A DNA stretch of 64,000 nt from Cellulomonas sp. Root930 (GCA_001429255.1 LMJI01000001.1:769882-833881); one strand, 5' to 3'. Counted from the stretch's first letter, positions 25,479-35,595 are shown. Notes: generated from the letters alone by a model not told the origin. Made by a program: numbers and translations.

Positions 25479-26392
25479 CGGTGCGTCTGCGGCGGCTTCT
25501 GGGCGGGCGCGACGCTGCGCTTCACGGCCCCGGCGGCGCGGCGCACCCGGCGCGCGTTGACCGCCAGCTGCACGTCCCGGTACTGCGCCGCACGGTGCAG
25601 CTGACCCTTCAGGTCGGACCCGGACGGCCGGTGCCGCAGGTCGCAGGGCACCTCGACCACGCGGAACCCGCGACGCAGCAGGTCGATGGTCATGCCGGTC
25701 TCGACGCCCCAGCCGTGGGCCAGCGGGGTGGCGGCCTCGAACGCCGCGCGCGTCAGGCAGCGCATGCCCGAGAGCGGCTGCGTCGGGGTCCAGCCGGTCA
25801 TCGAGGCGATGGCGCGGCGGGCGGCGCCGACGACGATGCCGCGGCCTCCGGCACCGGGCTGCGGCGGGATCAGGGCGATGGAGAGGTCGGCGTGGCCCTC
25901 GAACACCGGCGGCACCAGCGGGGCGGTGTTGACCGCGGTCTCCCCCAGGTCGCCGTCGATGAACAGCAGGATGCGGGGCTGGCGGTCGGGGGCGTCGCGC
26001 ATGGCGACGACGGCGGCACCGGTCTCCATGGCCGCAGCCTTGCCGCGATTGTGCGAGTGCCGGACCACCACCGCACCGGCCTCGCGGGCCACGTGCTGGG
26101 TGTCGTCCTCCGAGCCGTCGTCGACCACGAGCACCAGGTCCACGTGCGGGATCGCGCGCGCCGAGCGGACCGTGGCCGCGATCCGCCGGGACTCGTCCTT
26201 CGCGGGGATGATCACGGCGACGCGCTGGCGGGCCTTGTGGACGGCCGCCTTCCGCTCGTCGACGGCTGCCTTGCGGGCCGCCGCGGGCGAGTCCGGCACC
26301 GGCGCGGCCACCCCGTCGGCGGTGGGGTCCGCAGGGGCCGTCGTCGCCTGGTCGTCGGCGGCCTTGCCGCCCGTGCGCGTCACGTCCGCCAC
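25475..26392 (-). CDS. Family 2 glycosyltransferase
   Basis: A 305-residue cytosolic GT-A glycosyltransferase. An Ala/Pro-rich N-terminus (1-55) leads into VAVIIPAKDESRRIAATVRS (about 58-77), the nucleotide-binding VVDDGSEDDT (about 88-97), NRGKAAAMETG and the metal-binding LLFIDGDLG (DxD, about 142-150). It lacks membrane helices, unlike polysaccharide synthases. It resembles dolichyl-phosphate or glucosyl-3-phosphoglycerate synthase-like enzymes, but the acceptor is unknown. The GTG start has no clear ribosome binding site. Confidence 0.88.
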   Translation of the reverse strand: MADVTRTGGKAADDQATTAPADPTADGVAAPVPDSPAAARKAAVDERKAAVHKARQRVAVIIPAKDESRRIAATVRSARAIPHVDLVLVVDDGSEDDTQHVAREAGAVVVRHSHNRGKAAAMETGAAVVAMRDAPDRQPRILLFIDGDLGETAVNTAPLVPPVFEGHADLSIALIPPQPGAGGRGIVVGAARRAIASMTGWTPTQPLSGMRCLTRAAFEAATPLAHGWGVETGMTIDLLRRGFRVVEVPCDLRHRPSGSDLKGQLHRAAQYRDVQLAVNARRVRRAAGAVKRSVAPAQKPPQTHR

Positions 26393-26419
26393 CCTATCTA
26401 TCTGAGCGGAGCCTGCCGG

Positions 26420-27244
26420 TCAGCGCAGGGTGACCTGACGGGCCACCAGCCCGGCGCGGGCACGGCGCTCGTTGGCGTCGAGCGCCGTGGTGTCGGCGAG
26501 CGCGGCCTCGAACGCCGGCACGAAGTCGGCCAGCGGCTTCTCGATGTCCTCGGCCTCCGACCCCTTGGCCAGCTCCCACACCGGGACGACCAGGCCGGCC
26601 GAGCGGAAGTAGCCGACGAACTTGGCACCCTCGAACCCAGACGCGCGCTTGGCGTGCAGGCGCGCCAGCCCGTCGAGCACCACCTGCTCCTCGTGCGGCT
26701 GCGCCCAGCGCAGGAACTCGCGCGCGCCCATGCGGCACCAGTAGGCGGCGTCGGCGGCCTCGAGCTTGACCGTGTCGATGATGCCGCCGTCGGCCTCCTC
26801 GATCGCGGCCTGCAGGTCCGGGGTGCGCTCGGTGTCCGGGGCCAGCCAGTACGCGAACGAGTCCTGGACGGTGACCTCGAACGGCACGCTCAGGTCGAGC
26901 ACGTCCTGCAGGCGCGGGCCCGGCTCGGGCAGCCCGATGGTCTCGACCGCGGTGCCGGCCTCGACCTCGATGGCCTCGAGCAGCGCGTGCGCCAGGTCGC
27001 GGCTGACGTCGTTGGAGCTGCTGGTGGTCTGCAGCGCCAGCAGGATCACGCCGTCGGCGCGGTGCAGGGCGGGCCAGCTCGTCGGGAGCACCGTGGTGAC
27101 CAGCACGTCGCGGGAGCCGTGCTCCTTGGTGGTGCGGGCGGTCGCCGTCGCCGCCGGGACGAGCTCCTTGAGCGCCACCCAGTCGGGCTCAGCGGGGAGC
27201 CCCTCGAACGGGCGCAGCACGAAGTCGGACGAGTTCTTGGCCAT
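26420..27244 (-). CDS. DUF5926 family protein
   Basis: A 274-residue protein that fits the actinobacterial DUF5926 family: FVLRPFEGLPAEPDWVALKE (about 8-27), VPAATATARTT and a C-terminal VVPVWELAKG segment. No enzymatic motif or membrane helix is visible and the function is unknown. ATG at 27244 was chosen because TAGCCT lies seven bases upstream; the longer in-frame start overlaps pgm. Confidence 0.85.
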   Translation of the reverse strand: MAKNSSDFVLRPFEGLPAEPDWVALKELVPAATATARTTKEHGSRDVLVTTVLPTSWPALHRADGVILLALQTTSSSNDVSRDLAHALLEAIEVEAGTAVETIGLPEPGPRLQDVLDLSVPFEVTVQDSFAYWLAPDTERTPDLQAAIEEADGGIIDTVKLEAADAAYWCRMGAREFLRWAQPHEEQVVLDGLARLHAKRASGFEGAKFVGYFRSAGLVVPVWELAKGSEAEDIEKPLADFVPAFEAALADTTALDANERRARAGLVARQVTLR

Positions 27245-27251
27245 GGCGGAA

Positions 27252-27257
27252 AGGCTA
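27252..27257 (-). promoter_or_regulatory. -10 element (TAGCCT) of a leaderless promoter
   Basis: TAGCCT lies seven bases before the ATG of the DUF5926 gene. Confidence 0.6.
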
Positions 27258-27314
27258 CCGGTCGGTGCGGGCAGGGGTGTGCGGGACCTCGGGGCGTAGG
27301 GGAGGATCAGGGAC

Positions 27315-28988
27315 ATGGACCCGCGCGCCGGAACACCTGCCCAGCCGTCCGACCTCGTCGACCTGGACGCCCTGACCGGCGCCTACTACGACCGTGAACC
27401 CGACCTGGACGACCCCGCGCAGCGCGTGGTGTTCGGCACCAGCGGCCACCGGGGATCGGCCCTGGACTCGGCGTTCAACGAGGCCCACATCGTCGCGATC
27501 ACCGCAGCGATCGTGGAGTACCGCCGGTCGCAGGGCACCGACGGTCCCCTGTTCATCGGCCGCGACACGCACGCGCTGTCCGACCCCGCCTGGCGCTCGG
27601 CGCTCGAGGTCCTGGCGGCGGCGGACGTCGAGGTGCACGTGGACGCGCGCGACTCGTGGACCCCCACGCCGGGCGTCTCGCACGCGATCCTGCGGCACAA
27701 CGGCGCCGGCAGCTCCGAGGGCGTCCGCACGCAGGGGCCCGGCCTGGCGGACGGCATCGTCGTGACGCCGTCGCACAACCCGCCGCGCGACGGGGGCTTC
27801 AAGTACAACCCGCCGGACGGGGGCCCCGCAGGCTCGGAGGCCACCGGCTGGATCGCCGACCGCGCCAACGCGATCCTCGCGTCCGGCTGGAAGTCGGTCC
27901 CGCGCGTGAGCGCCGAGGCGGCCCTGGCGGCGGACACGACGCTCAAGCACGACTACCTGTCCGCCTACGTGGCGGACCTCGCCAACGTCATCGACGTCGA
28001 CGCCATCCGCTCGGCCGGCGTGCGCATCGGCGCGGACCCGCTGGGCGGCGCGTCCGTCGAGTACTGGGGCGAGATCGGCGAGTACTACGGGCTCGACCTC
28101 ACCGTGGTGAACCCGACGGTCGACCCGCAGTGGGGGTTCATGACGCTCGACTGGGACGGCAAGATCCGGATGGACTGCTCGTCGCCGTACGCGATGGCCT
28201 CGCTGGTCAGCCGCATGGCAGGGGACCCGGCGCCGTTCGACATCGCGACCGGCAACGACGCCGACTCCGACCGGCACGGCATCGTCACGCCCGACGGGCT
28301 GATGAACCCGAACCACTACCTCGCGGTCGCCATCTCCTACCTGTACGGCGGCGCGCGCCCGGGCTGGCCGGACGGGACCGCGATCGGCAAGACGCTGGTC
28401 TCCTCCAGCCTCATCGACCGGGTGGCCGCCAAGCTGGGCCGGCGCCTGCTCGAGGTGCCGGTCGGGTTCAAGTGGTTCGTGCCCGGTCTCGTGGACGGGT
28501 CGGTCGGGTTCGGCGGCGAGGAGTCCGCGGGGGCGTCGTTCCTGCGCAAGGACGGCACCGTGTGGACCACCGACAAGGACGGGATCCTGCCGGCGCTGCT
28601 GGCCTCGGAGATCCTGGCGACCACCGGCAAGTCCCCCTCGGTGCACCACCGCGAGCTCGTCGCCGAGTTCGGGGAGAGCTGGTACGCCCGGGTCGACGCG
28701 GCGGCCACCCGCGAGGAGAAGGCGACGCTGGCCAGGCTCACGCCGGAGCAGGTCACCGCGACCACGCTGGCGGGCGAGGCGATCACCGCGCGGCTGACCG
28801 AGGCGCCCGGCAACGGCGCGTCGATCGGCGGCCTGAAGGTCACCACGGAGAACTCCTGGTTCGCCGCCCGGCCGTCCGGCACCGAGGACGTGTACAAGAT
28901 CTACGCCGAGTCGTTCGTGTCCGCGGAGCACCTGGCGCAGGTGCAGGCGGAGGCGAAGGACGTGGTCTCGGCGGCGCTGGGCGCCTAG
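27315..28988 (+). CDS. pgm: Phosphoglucomutase (alpha-D-glucose phosphate-specific)
   Basis: A 557-residue mutase interconverting glucose 1-phosphate and glucose 6-phosphate, linking glycogen and envelope sugar nucleotides to glycolysis. [12 protein letters not shown] (about 37-48) is the N-terminal signature, the phosphoserine loop is [12 protein letters not shown] (Ser153), the Mg loop is [11 protein letters not shown] (about 312-322), the sugar loop holds GGEESAG (about 397-403) and the C-terminal phosphate loop is RPSGTED (about 518-524). The ATG follows GGAGG. All catalytic parts are intact. Confidence 0.96.
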   Translation: MDPRAGTPAQPSDLVDLDALTGAYYDREPDLDDPAQRVVFGTSGHRGSALDSAFNEAHIVAITAAIVEYRRSQGTDGPLFIGRDTHALSDPAWRSALEVLAAADVEVHVDARDSWTPTPGVSHAILRHNGAGSSEGVRTQGPGLADGIVVTPSHNPPRDGGFKYNPPDGGPAGSEATGWIADRANAILASGWKSVPRVSAEAALAADTTLKHDYLSAYVADLANVIDVDAIRSAGVRIGADPLGGASVEYWGEIGEYYGLDLTVVNPTVDPQWGFMTLDWDGKIRMDCSSPYAMASLVSRMAGDPAPFDIATGNDADSDRHGIVTPDGLMNPNHYLAVAISYLYGGARPGWPDGTAIGKTLVSSSLIDRVAAKLGRRLLEVPVGFKWFVPGLVDGSVGFGGEESAGASFLRKDGTVWTTDKDGILPALLASEILATTGKSPSVHHRELVAEFGESWYARVDAAATREEKATLARLTPEQVTATTLAGEAITARLTEAPGNGASIGGLKVTTENSWFAARPSGTEDVYKIYAESFVSAEHLAQVQAEAKDVVSAALGA

Positions 28989-28994
28989 CGCGCC

Positions 28995-29291
28995 TCAGTG
29001 CTGGGGCGCGCGCACCAGGTCCTGGTAGTCGGGGTGCCGCGCGATCCACGCCTTCACGTAGGGGCAGAACGCCACGACGTCCCGGCCGCTGGCCCGGACC
29101 GCGTCGAGCGCGGCCTGCACGAGCGTGGACGCGATGCCCTGTCCCTCGAACGCCGGGTCCACCTCGGTGTGCGTGAACACGACCGTGGCGCCGATCGTGT
29201 CGTACACCGTGAACCCGAGGAGCTCGCCGTCGGGGGTGCGCGCCTCGAACCGGTGCTCGTCGCGGGCGTCGCTGACCTGCACGTCCGTCAT
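28995..29291 (-). CDS. Small GNAT-like N-acetyltransferase (YidJ-like)
   Basis: A 98-residue minimal GNAT fold of the YidJ/GCN5-related type. It has FEARTPDGELLGFTVYD, then the acetyl-CoA segment FEGQGIASTLVQAAL (about 50-64) and the ending FCPYVKAWIARHPDYQDLV (about 75-93), typical of this tiny family. The substrate is unknown. ATG at 29291 is preferred because the residues upstream are antisense to the MFS gene. It is convergent with pgm, with six bases between stops. Confidence 0.88.
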   Translation of the reverse strand: MTDVQVSDARDEHRFEARTPDGELLGFTVYDTIGATVVFTHTEVDPAFEGQGIASTLVQAALDAVRASGRDVVAFCPYVKAWIARHPDYQDLVRAPQH

Positions 29292-29349
29292 GCCTTGAAT
29301 GGTGAGGCACGGCGCGCCCGCGCGGTAGACCTGATGACACACTGACTGC

Positions 29350-30663
29350 ATGCTCCAGCCGTACCGCGACGTGCTGACGCGTCCCGGGGCCCTCGCGTTC
29401 TCCGGTGCGGGTGTGCTCGCCCGGCTGCCCATGTCCATGGTCGGCATCGGCATCGTCCTCATGGTCTCCACGGTCTACGGCTCCTACGGCCTGGCCGGTC
29501 GCGTGTCCGCGGTGTACGTCGTCGCGCAGGCCCTGTGCTCCCCGCAGCTGGCCCGGCTGGTGGACCGGCACGGGCAGGGCCGCATCATGCGCCCGGCCGT
29601 GGCGATCGCGGCCGTGGGGCTCGTCGGCGTCATCGTCGCGGCGTCGCAGGAGGCGCCCGAGGGGTGGCTGTACGCCGCCGCGGTGGTCACCGGCGCGGGG
29701 ATCGGGTCGTTCGGGTCGCTGGTCCGGGCGCGCTGGGCCCGCGTGCTGGGTGCCGAGCCGCACCGGATGCACACCGCGTACTCGCTGGAGTCGGCGCTCG
29801 ACGAGCTCGTGTTCATCGTCGGCCCCGTCCTGGCCACCGTGCTCGCCACGGGCGTCGCCCCGGCGGCCGGCCTGATCGTCCCACTGGTCGCCATGCTCGT
29901 CGGCGGCTACTGGTTCCTCTCCCTGCGCACCACGGAGCCGCCGCCCGCCCCGGTCGGCAGCCCGCGGCCGAAGGGGTCCGTGCTGCGCAAACCGGGGATG
30001 GTCGTGCTGGCGATCGTCTTCGTCGCGATGGGCTCGATCTTCGGCGCCACCGACGTGTCCACCGTGGCGTTCGCGGAGGAGTCCGGCTCCAAGGGGTCCG
30101 CGGGGATCATCCTGGCGATCTTCGCGCTCGGGTCCCTCATCTCGGGGCTGCTCTACGGCACGCGGGTGTGGAAGCGGCCCCTGTACCTGCGGTTCGCCAC
30201 CGGGATGGTCGCGCTGGCGGTCGGCGTCTGCTTCTTCTTCCTCGTGCAGTCGCTCGTCGCGCTCGCCGCGGTCATGTTCGTCGCCGGGTTCGCCATCGCT
30301 CCCACGCTCATCAACGGCAACGCGCTGGTGCAGGACCTCGTGCCGCGCGAGCGGCTGACCGAGGGACTGACCTGGGTGGGGACGTCGCTCGGCGTCGGGG
30401 TGTCGGTCGGGTCGTCGATCGCGGGCGCACAGATCGACGCCGACGGGTCGCACGCCGGGTTCCTGGTGGTCGTCGTCTCCGCGGGGCTCGCGGTGGTGGC
30501 CACGCTCGCGGCGCTGCGCACCCTGCGCGGCGACGCCGGCGAGCACGTGCACGACTCCGTGGAGGCCGGCTCGCCCTCGTCGACCGGCGGCGCAGCGGTG
30601 GCGGCGTGCGAGGTCGCGGAGTCCGTCGAGCCGGCGCGCTCGGTCGGTACCCTCGACGCGTGA
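29350..30663 (+). CDS. MFS transporter
   Basis: A 437-residue major facilitator protein with about twelve helices, beginning YRDVLTRPGALAFSGAGVLARLP (in pieces). It has the loop ARLVDRHGQGRIMRP corresponding to motif A between helices 2 and 3 (about 70-84). The substrate is unknown. Its TGA overlaps the GTG of a kinase-like gene (GTGA), so the two are co-translated and may act on the same compound. The start lacks a ribosome binding site; CACACT upstream is one mismatch from a leaderless -10. Confidence 0.88.
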   Translation: MLQPYRDVLTRPGALAFSGAGVLARLPMSMVGIGIVLMVSTVYGSYGLAGRVSAVYVVAQALCSPQLARLVDRHGQGRIMRPAVAIAAVGLVGVIVAASQEAPEGWLYAAAVVTGAGIGSFGSLVRARWARVLGAEPHRMHTAYSLESALDELVFIVGPVLATVLATGVAPAAGLIVPLVAMLVGGYWFLSLRTTEPPPAPVGSPRPKGSVLRKPGMVVLAIVFVAMGSIFGATDVSTVAFAEESGSKGSAGIILAIFALGSLISGLLYGTRVWKRPLYLRFATGMVALAVGVCFFFLVQSLVALAAVMFVAGFAIAPTLINGNALVQDLVPRERLTEGLTWVGTSLGVGVSVGSSIAGAQIDADGSHAGFLVVVVSAGLAVVATLAALRTLRGDAGEHVHDSVEAGSPSSTGGAAVAACEVAESVEPARSVGTLDA

Positions 30664-31601
30664 ACAACGCCCTGACCTCGCTCGTTGCTCCGATCGGACC
30701 GCTCTCGGACGTCGAGCGCCTCACCGGCGGGCAGTTCGCGACGACGTACCGGGTCACGCTCGCCGACGGCACCCGCGTCGTCGTGAAGACCGCGCCGGTC
30801 GGCACGGACGGGCTGCTGACCTACGAGCACGACCTGCTGCGCGCCGAGGCGCTGGTCTACGGCCTCGCCGCCGACCGGCCCGCGCTTCGCATGCCGCAGG
30901 TGCTGCACACGGACTTCTCGCGGACGCTGCTGCCGAGCGATGCGCTCGTGGTCAGCCACCTGCCGGGGGTGCCGTGGGTCGACGCGGGCTTCGGGCCGGC
31001 GTCGTCGGACCCGAGGACCGTGCGCGCGGAGCGGGAGACCGGAGCCGTGCTGGCAGCGCTGCACGCGATCGAGGGGCCGGCGTACGGCTACCCGTGCGGG
31101 CGGCAGGAGGCCACCTGGACCGAGTCGTTCACCGGCATGATCGACGAGCTCCTGGACGACGCCTCACGGTGGTCGGTGCCCGTACCGGCGGCCGAGGTCC
31201 GTGCGGCGCTCGAGGCGCACCGGCACGTGCTCGACGACGTCCGCCGTCCGGCGCTGGTGCACACCGACCTCTGGGCCGGGAACGTGTTCGTCGACACGGG
31301 CACCGGTGAGGTCGTCGGGATCATCGACCCCGAGCGCGCGTTCTGGGGCGACCCGCTGGCCGACCTGGTGGGCGTCGACCCCATGGGCCGCGAGCCCGGC
31401 ACGCCCGCGCTGCTCGAGGGCTACGGTCCGCTGGACGTCGACAGCCCGTCCGCCCGGACCCGTCTGGACCTGTACCGGATGCGGTTGTGCCTGGTGATGA
31501 TGATCGAGATCACGCCGCGGAAGTTCGAGGGCGACTGGGTGGAGCCGCACCGCGCGGCGGTCACGGCGAACCTGCACGCGGCGCTCGCGTCCCTCGGCTG
31601 A
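30660..31601 (+). CDS. Fructosamine kinase / aminoglycoside phosphotransferase-like protein
   Basis: A 313-residue kinase-fold protein. It has the nucleotide-binding lysine in TRVVVKTAP (about 40-48), the catalytic loop LVHTDLWAGNVFVD (about 200-213) and the metal loop GIIDPERAFWGDPLADL (about 220-236). These fit the fructosamine-kinase family, which phosphorylates glycated amines for repair, although choline/aminoglycoside kinase-like roles are possible. The GTG overlaps the MFS stop, suggesting uptake or export coupled to phosphorylation. Confidence 0.85.
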   Translation: MNNALTSLVAPIGPLSDVERLTGGQFATTYRVTLADGTRVVVKTAPVGTDGLLTYEHDLLRAEALVYGLAADRPALRMPQVLHTDFSRTLLPSDALVVSHLPGVPWVDAGFGPASSDPRTVRAERETGAVLAALHAIEGPAYGYPCGRQEATWTESFTGMIDELLDDASRWSVPVPAAEVRAALEAHRHVLDDVRRPALVHTDLWAGNVFVDTGTGEVVGIIDPERAFWGDPLADLVGVDPMGREPGTPALLEGYGPLDVDSPSARTRLDLYRMRLCLVMMIEITPRKFEGDWVEPHRAAVTANLHAALASLG

Positions 31602-31662
31602 CCGGGTGACGTCAGGCTCGACGCCGACGTGGGCGCACCCGCGTGTAGGTGAGGATGGGCGG

Positions 31663-32475
31663 ATGCTCCCGCTGTGCCTCTCCCGTCCTGCCCGCGGTGC
31701 CGCCGTCGCCCTCGCGATCGTGGTCCTCGCCGGCTGCTCCGCGGACGGCGGCGGCGGCCCGGCGGCGGCCCCGTCGACCTCCTCGACCCCGACGCCCGCG
31801 CCGCTGACGTTCGAGGAGGCGACGACCGCGCTCACCGAGACGCTCCTGCCCACCGCGACAGTCCAGCGCTGCGACGAGTACGAGCCGGGCTCCCCCGAGG
31901 CGCAGGAGTACCTCGACCAGCTCGCTGCGGAGATGGCCGCCACGGAGGCCGAGGAGGCCGCCGCGCCGAGCCCGACCCTGCCCCAGTGCGGCAGCCCGAC
32001 GCTCGGCGACCTGCGGGCCGCGTCCCTCGCCGGCCACGCCTTCGCCGTGGGTGACCCGGTCGCGCTGCCCGTCGCCGGCGGCGCTGCGCGGGCGGTCGAG
32101 GTGTACGAGATGAGCGACGCGGACTCGGCGCAGACCGCCGTCGCGACCGAGGCCGCCGACCTCGACGGCTGGGCCGCCGACAAGGAGACGCCTCGGGTGG
32201 ACAACGCCGACGGCACCTACCTGCCGCGGACCGTGATCTCCGCGGCCGGCGTGGGCGAGGTGGACCTGCCCGGCTGGACGGCGTGGGTGCTCTCGCGCGA
32301 CGAGGCGTCGTTCCAGGACGACGGCAGCGCCGCAGCGGACCCCTACTCCACGGCGTTCCTCTGGGCCGCGCGCGACAGCCTCGTGATCCGCGTGCAGGTC
32401 GTCGGCGACACACCCGGCCAGGCCGTTGCGACGGCCCTCGACACCGCGACCCGGTACACCGAGGCCCTCGACTGA
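31663..32475 (+). CDS. Putative lipoprotein of unknown function
   Basis: A 270-residue exported protein. The signal peptide contains VALAIVVLAGC (lipobox LAGC, Cys at about residue 25) followed by a Gly/Pro/Ser linker, so it should be lipid-anchored on the outside. The mature part (about 55-270) has no motif I recognise. ATG at 31663 is preferred over an upstream ATG because GAGG precedes it and the signal peptide then begins properly. Confidence 0.8.
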   Translation: MLPLCLSRPARGAAVALAIVVLAGCSADGGGGPAAAPSTSSTPTPAPLTFEEATTALTETLLPTATVQRCDEYEPGSPEAQEYLDQLAAEMAATEAEEAAAPSPTLPQCGSPTLGDLRAASLAGHAFAVGDPVALPVAGGAARAVEVYEMSDADSAQTAVATEAADLDGWAADKETPRVDNADGTYLPRTVISAAGVGEVDLPGWTAWVLSRDEASFQDDGSAAADPYSTAFLWAARDSLVIRVQVVGDTPGQAVATALDTATRYTEALD

Positions 32476-32551
32476 CGTTCGTGCCAGGTAGTGCGAGGTC
32501 GCCGCCTCGGGCCGACCATGGGGGATCCGCCCAGCACCCCGGAGGTCACCC

Positions 32552-34309
32552 GTGGCACGACGTCGCTCCATCGCCGACCTGCTCGTCGCCCAGCTCGTCG
32601 CCGCCGGTGCGCGGCACATCTACGGGATCGTCGGCGACAGCCTGAACCCCGTGGTCGACGCCGTGCGGCGGGCGCGCGAGGACGGTGTCGACATCGCGTG
32701 GGTGCACGTGCGGCACGAGGAGGCCGGGGCGTTCGCGGCCGCCGCGGAGGCCGAGCTCACGGGCCGGCTGGCCGTCTGCGCCGGGTCGTGCGGACCGGGC
32801 AACCTGCACCTGATCAACGGCCTGTACGACGCCAACCGATCACGCGTCCCGGTCCTGGCCATCGCGTCGCACATCCCCAGCGCGCAGATCGGCACCCAGT
32901 ACTTCCAGGAGACCCACCCCGACCGGCTGTTCCTGGAGTGCTCGGTGTACTCGGAGATGATCTCGACCGCCGCCCAGGCCCCGCGGGTCATCCGGTCGGC
33001 CATCCACCATGCCTACGGCGCTCCCGGGGTCGCGGTGCTGACCCTGCCCGGTGACATCGCGGACCTCGACGCGCCCGACGCCGGCATCGACGTGCTCACT
33101 CCCCCACCGGCCCCGCGGGTGGTGCCCGACGACGGTGCCGTGCGCGCGCTCGCCGAGGCGATCGACGCGGCGGGCAAGGTGACGATCTTCGCCGGGGCCG
33201 GTGTGCGCGGCTCGCGCACCGAGGTGCTGGCGCTGGCACGGGCGCTCAACGCACCGGTCGGACACAGCCTGCGCGGCAAGGAGATCATCCAGGTCGACAA
33301 CCCGTACGACGTCGGCATGTCCGGGCTGCTCGGGTACGGCGCGTGCCAGTCGGCCATGGAGGGCGCCGACCTGCTGCTCCTGCTCGGTACCGACTTCCCG
33401 TACGACCAGTTCCTGCCGTCCGGCGTCCGCACCGCGCAGGTGGACATCGACCCGACGCGCCTGGGCCGGCGGACGCGCAACGACCTGGTCGTCCTCGGCG
33501 ACGTCGGCGAGACGGCCACGGCGCTGCTCGCGCTGGTGAAGCCGAAGCGGAGCCACCGGTTCCTCGACCAGATGCTCAAGAAGCACCACCGGGCCATGAG
33601 CGGCGTGATCGGCGCGTACACCAAGGACGTCGAGCACACCGAGCCCATCCACCCCGAGTTCGCTGCCGTGGTGCTGGACGAGGAAGCACCCGAGGACGCC
33701 GTGTTCACGGTCGACACCGGCATGTGCAACGTCTGGGCCGCCCGGTACATCACGCCCAACGGTCGTCGGCGGGTGATCGGGTCGTTCCTGCACGGGTCGA
33801 TGGCGAACGCCGTCCCGCACGCGATCGGCGCGGCCCTGTCCGGCGGAGGTCGGCACGTGGTCGCGATGGCCGGGGACGGCGGCCTGTCGATGCTCCTGGG
33901 CGAGCTCATCACGGTGAAGGCCCTGGACCTGCCGGTGAAGATCGTCCTGTTCGACAACGCGACGCTCGGCATGGTCCGGCTCGAGATGCTCGTCGACGGG
34001 CTGCCCTCCTACGCCACCGACAGCCCACGGATCGACTACGCCGCGATCGGGTCGGCGATCGGCATCCCGTCGGTCCGCGTCGAGAAGCCCACCGAGATCC
34101 GGGCCGCGCTGCGTCAGGCGTTCTCGCACGACGGTCCCGCGCTGATCGACCTGGTCACCGACCCGCGGGCCCTGTCGCTGCCGCCGAAGATCACTCGCGC
34201 GCAGGTCTCCGGGTTCACCGCGGCGATGAGCAAGGAGGTGCTCGGCGGCGGGCTGGGCGAGGTCATGGCGATGGCCCGCTCGAACCTGCGGAACGTGCCC
34301 AGGCCCTAG
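32552..34309 (+). CDS. poxB: Pyruvate dehydrogenase (quinone) / pyruvate oxidase
   Basis: A 585-residue thiamine-diphosphate enzyme. The N-terminal PYR domain has HIYGIVGDSLNPVVDAV (about 22-38) and the catalytic Glu in VRHEEAGAFAAAAEAEL (about 54-70). A central FAD-binding-like domain follows, then a C-terminal PP domain with the ThDP/Mg motif AMAGDGGLSMLLGELITVK (about 437-455). It should decarboxylate pyruvate to acetate with electrons passed to quinone, as in E. coli PoxB, with a C-terminal segment for membrane interaction. GTG follows GGAGG. Its TAG shares CTAG with the convergent MFS gene. Confidence 0.93.
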   Translation: MARRRSIADLLVAQLVAAGARHIYGIVGDSLNPVVDAVRRAREDGVDIAWVHVRHEEAGAFAAAAEAELTGRLAVCAGSCGPGNLHLINGLYDANRSRVPVLAIASHIPSAQIGTQYFQETHPDRLFLECSVYSEMISTAAQAPRVIRSAIHHAYGAPGVAVLTLPGDIADLDAPDAGIDVLTPPPAPRVVPDDGAVRALAEAIDAAGKVTIFAGAGVRGSRTEVLALARALNAPVGHSLRGKEIIQVDNPYDVGMSGLLGYGACQSAMEGADLLLLLGTDFPYDQFLPSGVRTAQVDIDPTRLGRRTRNDLVVLGDVGETATALLALVKPKRSHRFLDQMLKKHHRAMSGVIGAYTKDVEHTEPIHPEFAAVVLDEEAPEDAVFTVDTGMCNVWAARYITPNGRRRVIGSFLHGSMANAVPHAIGAALSGGGRHVVAMAGDGGLSMLLGELITVKALDLPVKIVLFDNATLGMVRLEMLVDGLPSYATDSPRIDYAAIGSAIGIPSVRVEKPTEIRAALRQAFSHDGPALIDLVTDPRALSLPPKITRAQVSGFTAAMSKEVLGGGLGEVMAMARSNLRNVPRP

Positions 34310-35589
34310 GGCACCGGGTGGCGGGCGTCGTAGTCCCAGAACGAGCGCTGCGTCCGGACGAGCACCCACAGGAGCACCACGCACAGGCAACCGCCGACCA
34401 CCGCAGCCCATCCCTCGCCGACCTTCTCGGCCGCCCCGCCGAGCAGCGCCTCGCCCAGCCGGGGTCCACCGGCGACGACGACGATGAACACGCCCTGCAG
34501 CCGGCCGCGCATGTCGTCGGGCGTCGCGGTCTGCAGGATGGTCTGCCGGAACACCGAGCTGATCGCGTCCGCCGCCCCGGCGACCACCAGCATGAGCACC
34601 GCGATCGCGAGGGCCAGCCAGAGCACCTGGTCCGGATGCCCCTGGCCGGCGAGCACGAGGACCAGCCCGAACCCGGCGATGGCCAGCCCCCAGACCGTGA
34701 TGGCCACCGCGATGATCCGGCCCTGCCAGCGGATCCGGGTCAGCCCGCCGGAGAACAGCCCCGCCAGCCCGACGCCGACCGCCGCCGCCGCGGCCATCAC
34801 CCCGGTGGTCGTCGCGCCCCCGCCCAGGTAGACCAGCCCGACCGCCGGGAAGAGCACGCGCGGCGACGAGGTGATCATGGCGACCAGGTCCACGGCGAAC
34901 GTCATGCGCACGTTCTTCTGGGTGCCCAGGTACCGGAACCCGTCGACCACGGACGCGAACCCGGCACGCCCCCGGCGCGTCTCGGACGGCAGCGGCGGCT
35001 GCGCGGGGAGCTGGAAGACCGCGAACAGGGCCGCAGTGAACAGGACGGCGTCGACCGTGTACGCGACGGCGTAGTCGAACGCGGCCACCAGGAACGCCCC
35101 CAGCAGCGGGCCGACCGTGAACGCGACGCTGAACCCGAGGGTCTGCAGGGCGTTCGCCGCCGGCATGAGCTTCGGGTCGAGCAACCGGGGGATGATCGCG
35201 GACCGCGCCGGCGAGCTCACCGCGAACGCCCCGGACTGCACCGCGACCAGCGCGAACAGCACCCACACCTGCGTGTTGCCCAGCCAGGCCTGCGCGGCCA
35301 GCCCGAGGGTGACCACCCAGGTCACGACGGACGCCACCAGCGCGACGGTGCGACGGTCGTAGTGGTCGGAGATCGCGCCGCCGTACAGCCCGAAGAACAC
35401 CAGCGGGACCAGCGCACACAGGCCGAGGATGCCGACCGAGGCCGTCGACCCCGTGATCCCGTACACCTGCAGCCCGACCGCGACCACAGTCAGCTGCGCG
35501 CCGAGGTTCGAGACGGACAGCCCCCACCACAGCCGTCGGAACGCCGGGCTGACACGCAGGGGTGTCGTGTCGACGACGAGCGAGGGCAT
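34306..35589 (-). CDS. MFS transporter, EntS-like
   Basis: A 427-residue major facilitator with about ten to twelve helices, starting PLRVSPAFRRLWWGLSVSNLG, a beginning shared with EntS-type siderophore or drug exporters. The motif-A loop GGAISDHYDRRTVAL (about 70-84) is present. The substrate is unknown; siderophore export is only suggested by family resemblance. ATG at 35589 follows TAAACT by six bases, so it should be leaderless. Confidence 0.87.
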   Translation of the reverse strand: MPSLVVDTTPLRVSPAFRRLWWGLSVSNLGAQLTVVAVGLQVYGITGSTASVGILGLCALVPLVFFGLYGGAISDHYDRRTVALVASVVTWVVTLGLAAQAWLGNTQVWVLFALVAVQSGAFAVSSPARSAIIPRLLDPKLMPAANALQTLGFSVAFTVGPLLGAFLVAAFDYAVAYTVDAVLFTAALFAVFQLPAQPPLPSETRRGRAGFASVVDGFRYLGTQKNVRMTFAVDLVAMITSSPRVLFPAVGLVYLGGGATTTGVMAAAAAVGVGLAGLFSGGLTRIRWQGRIIAVAITVWGLAIAGFGLVLVLAGQGHPDQVLWLALAIAVLMLVVAGAADAISSVFRQTILQTATPDDMRGRLQGVFIVVVAGGPRLGEALLGGAAEKVGEGWAAVVGGCLCVVLLWVLVRTQRSFWDYDARHPVP

Positions 35590-35595
35590 CGGGCG

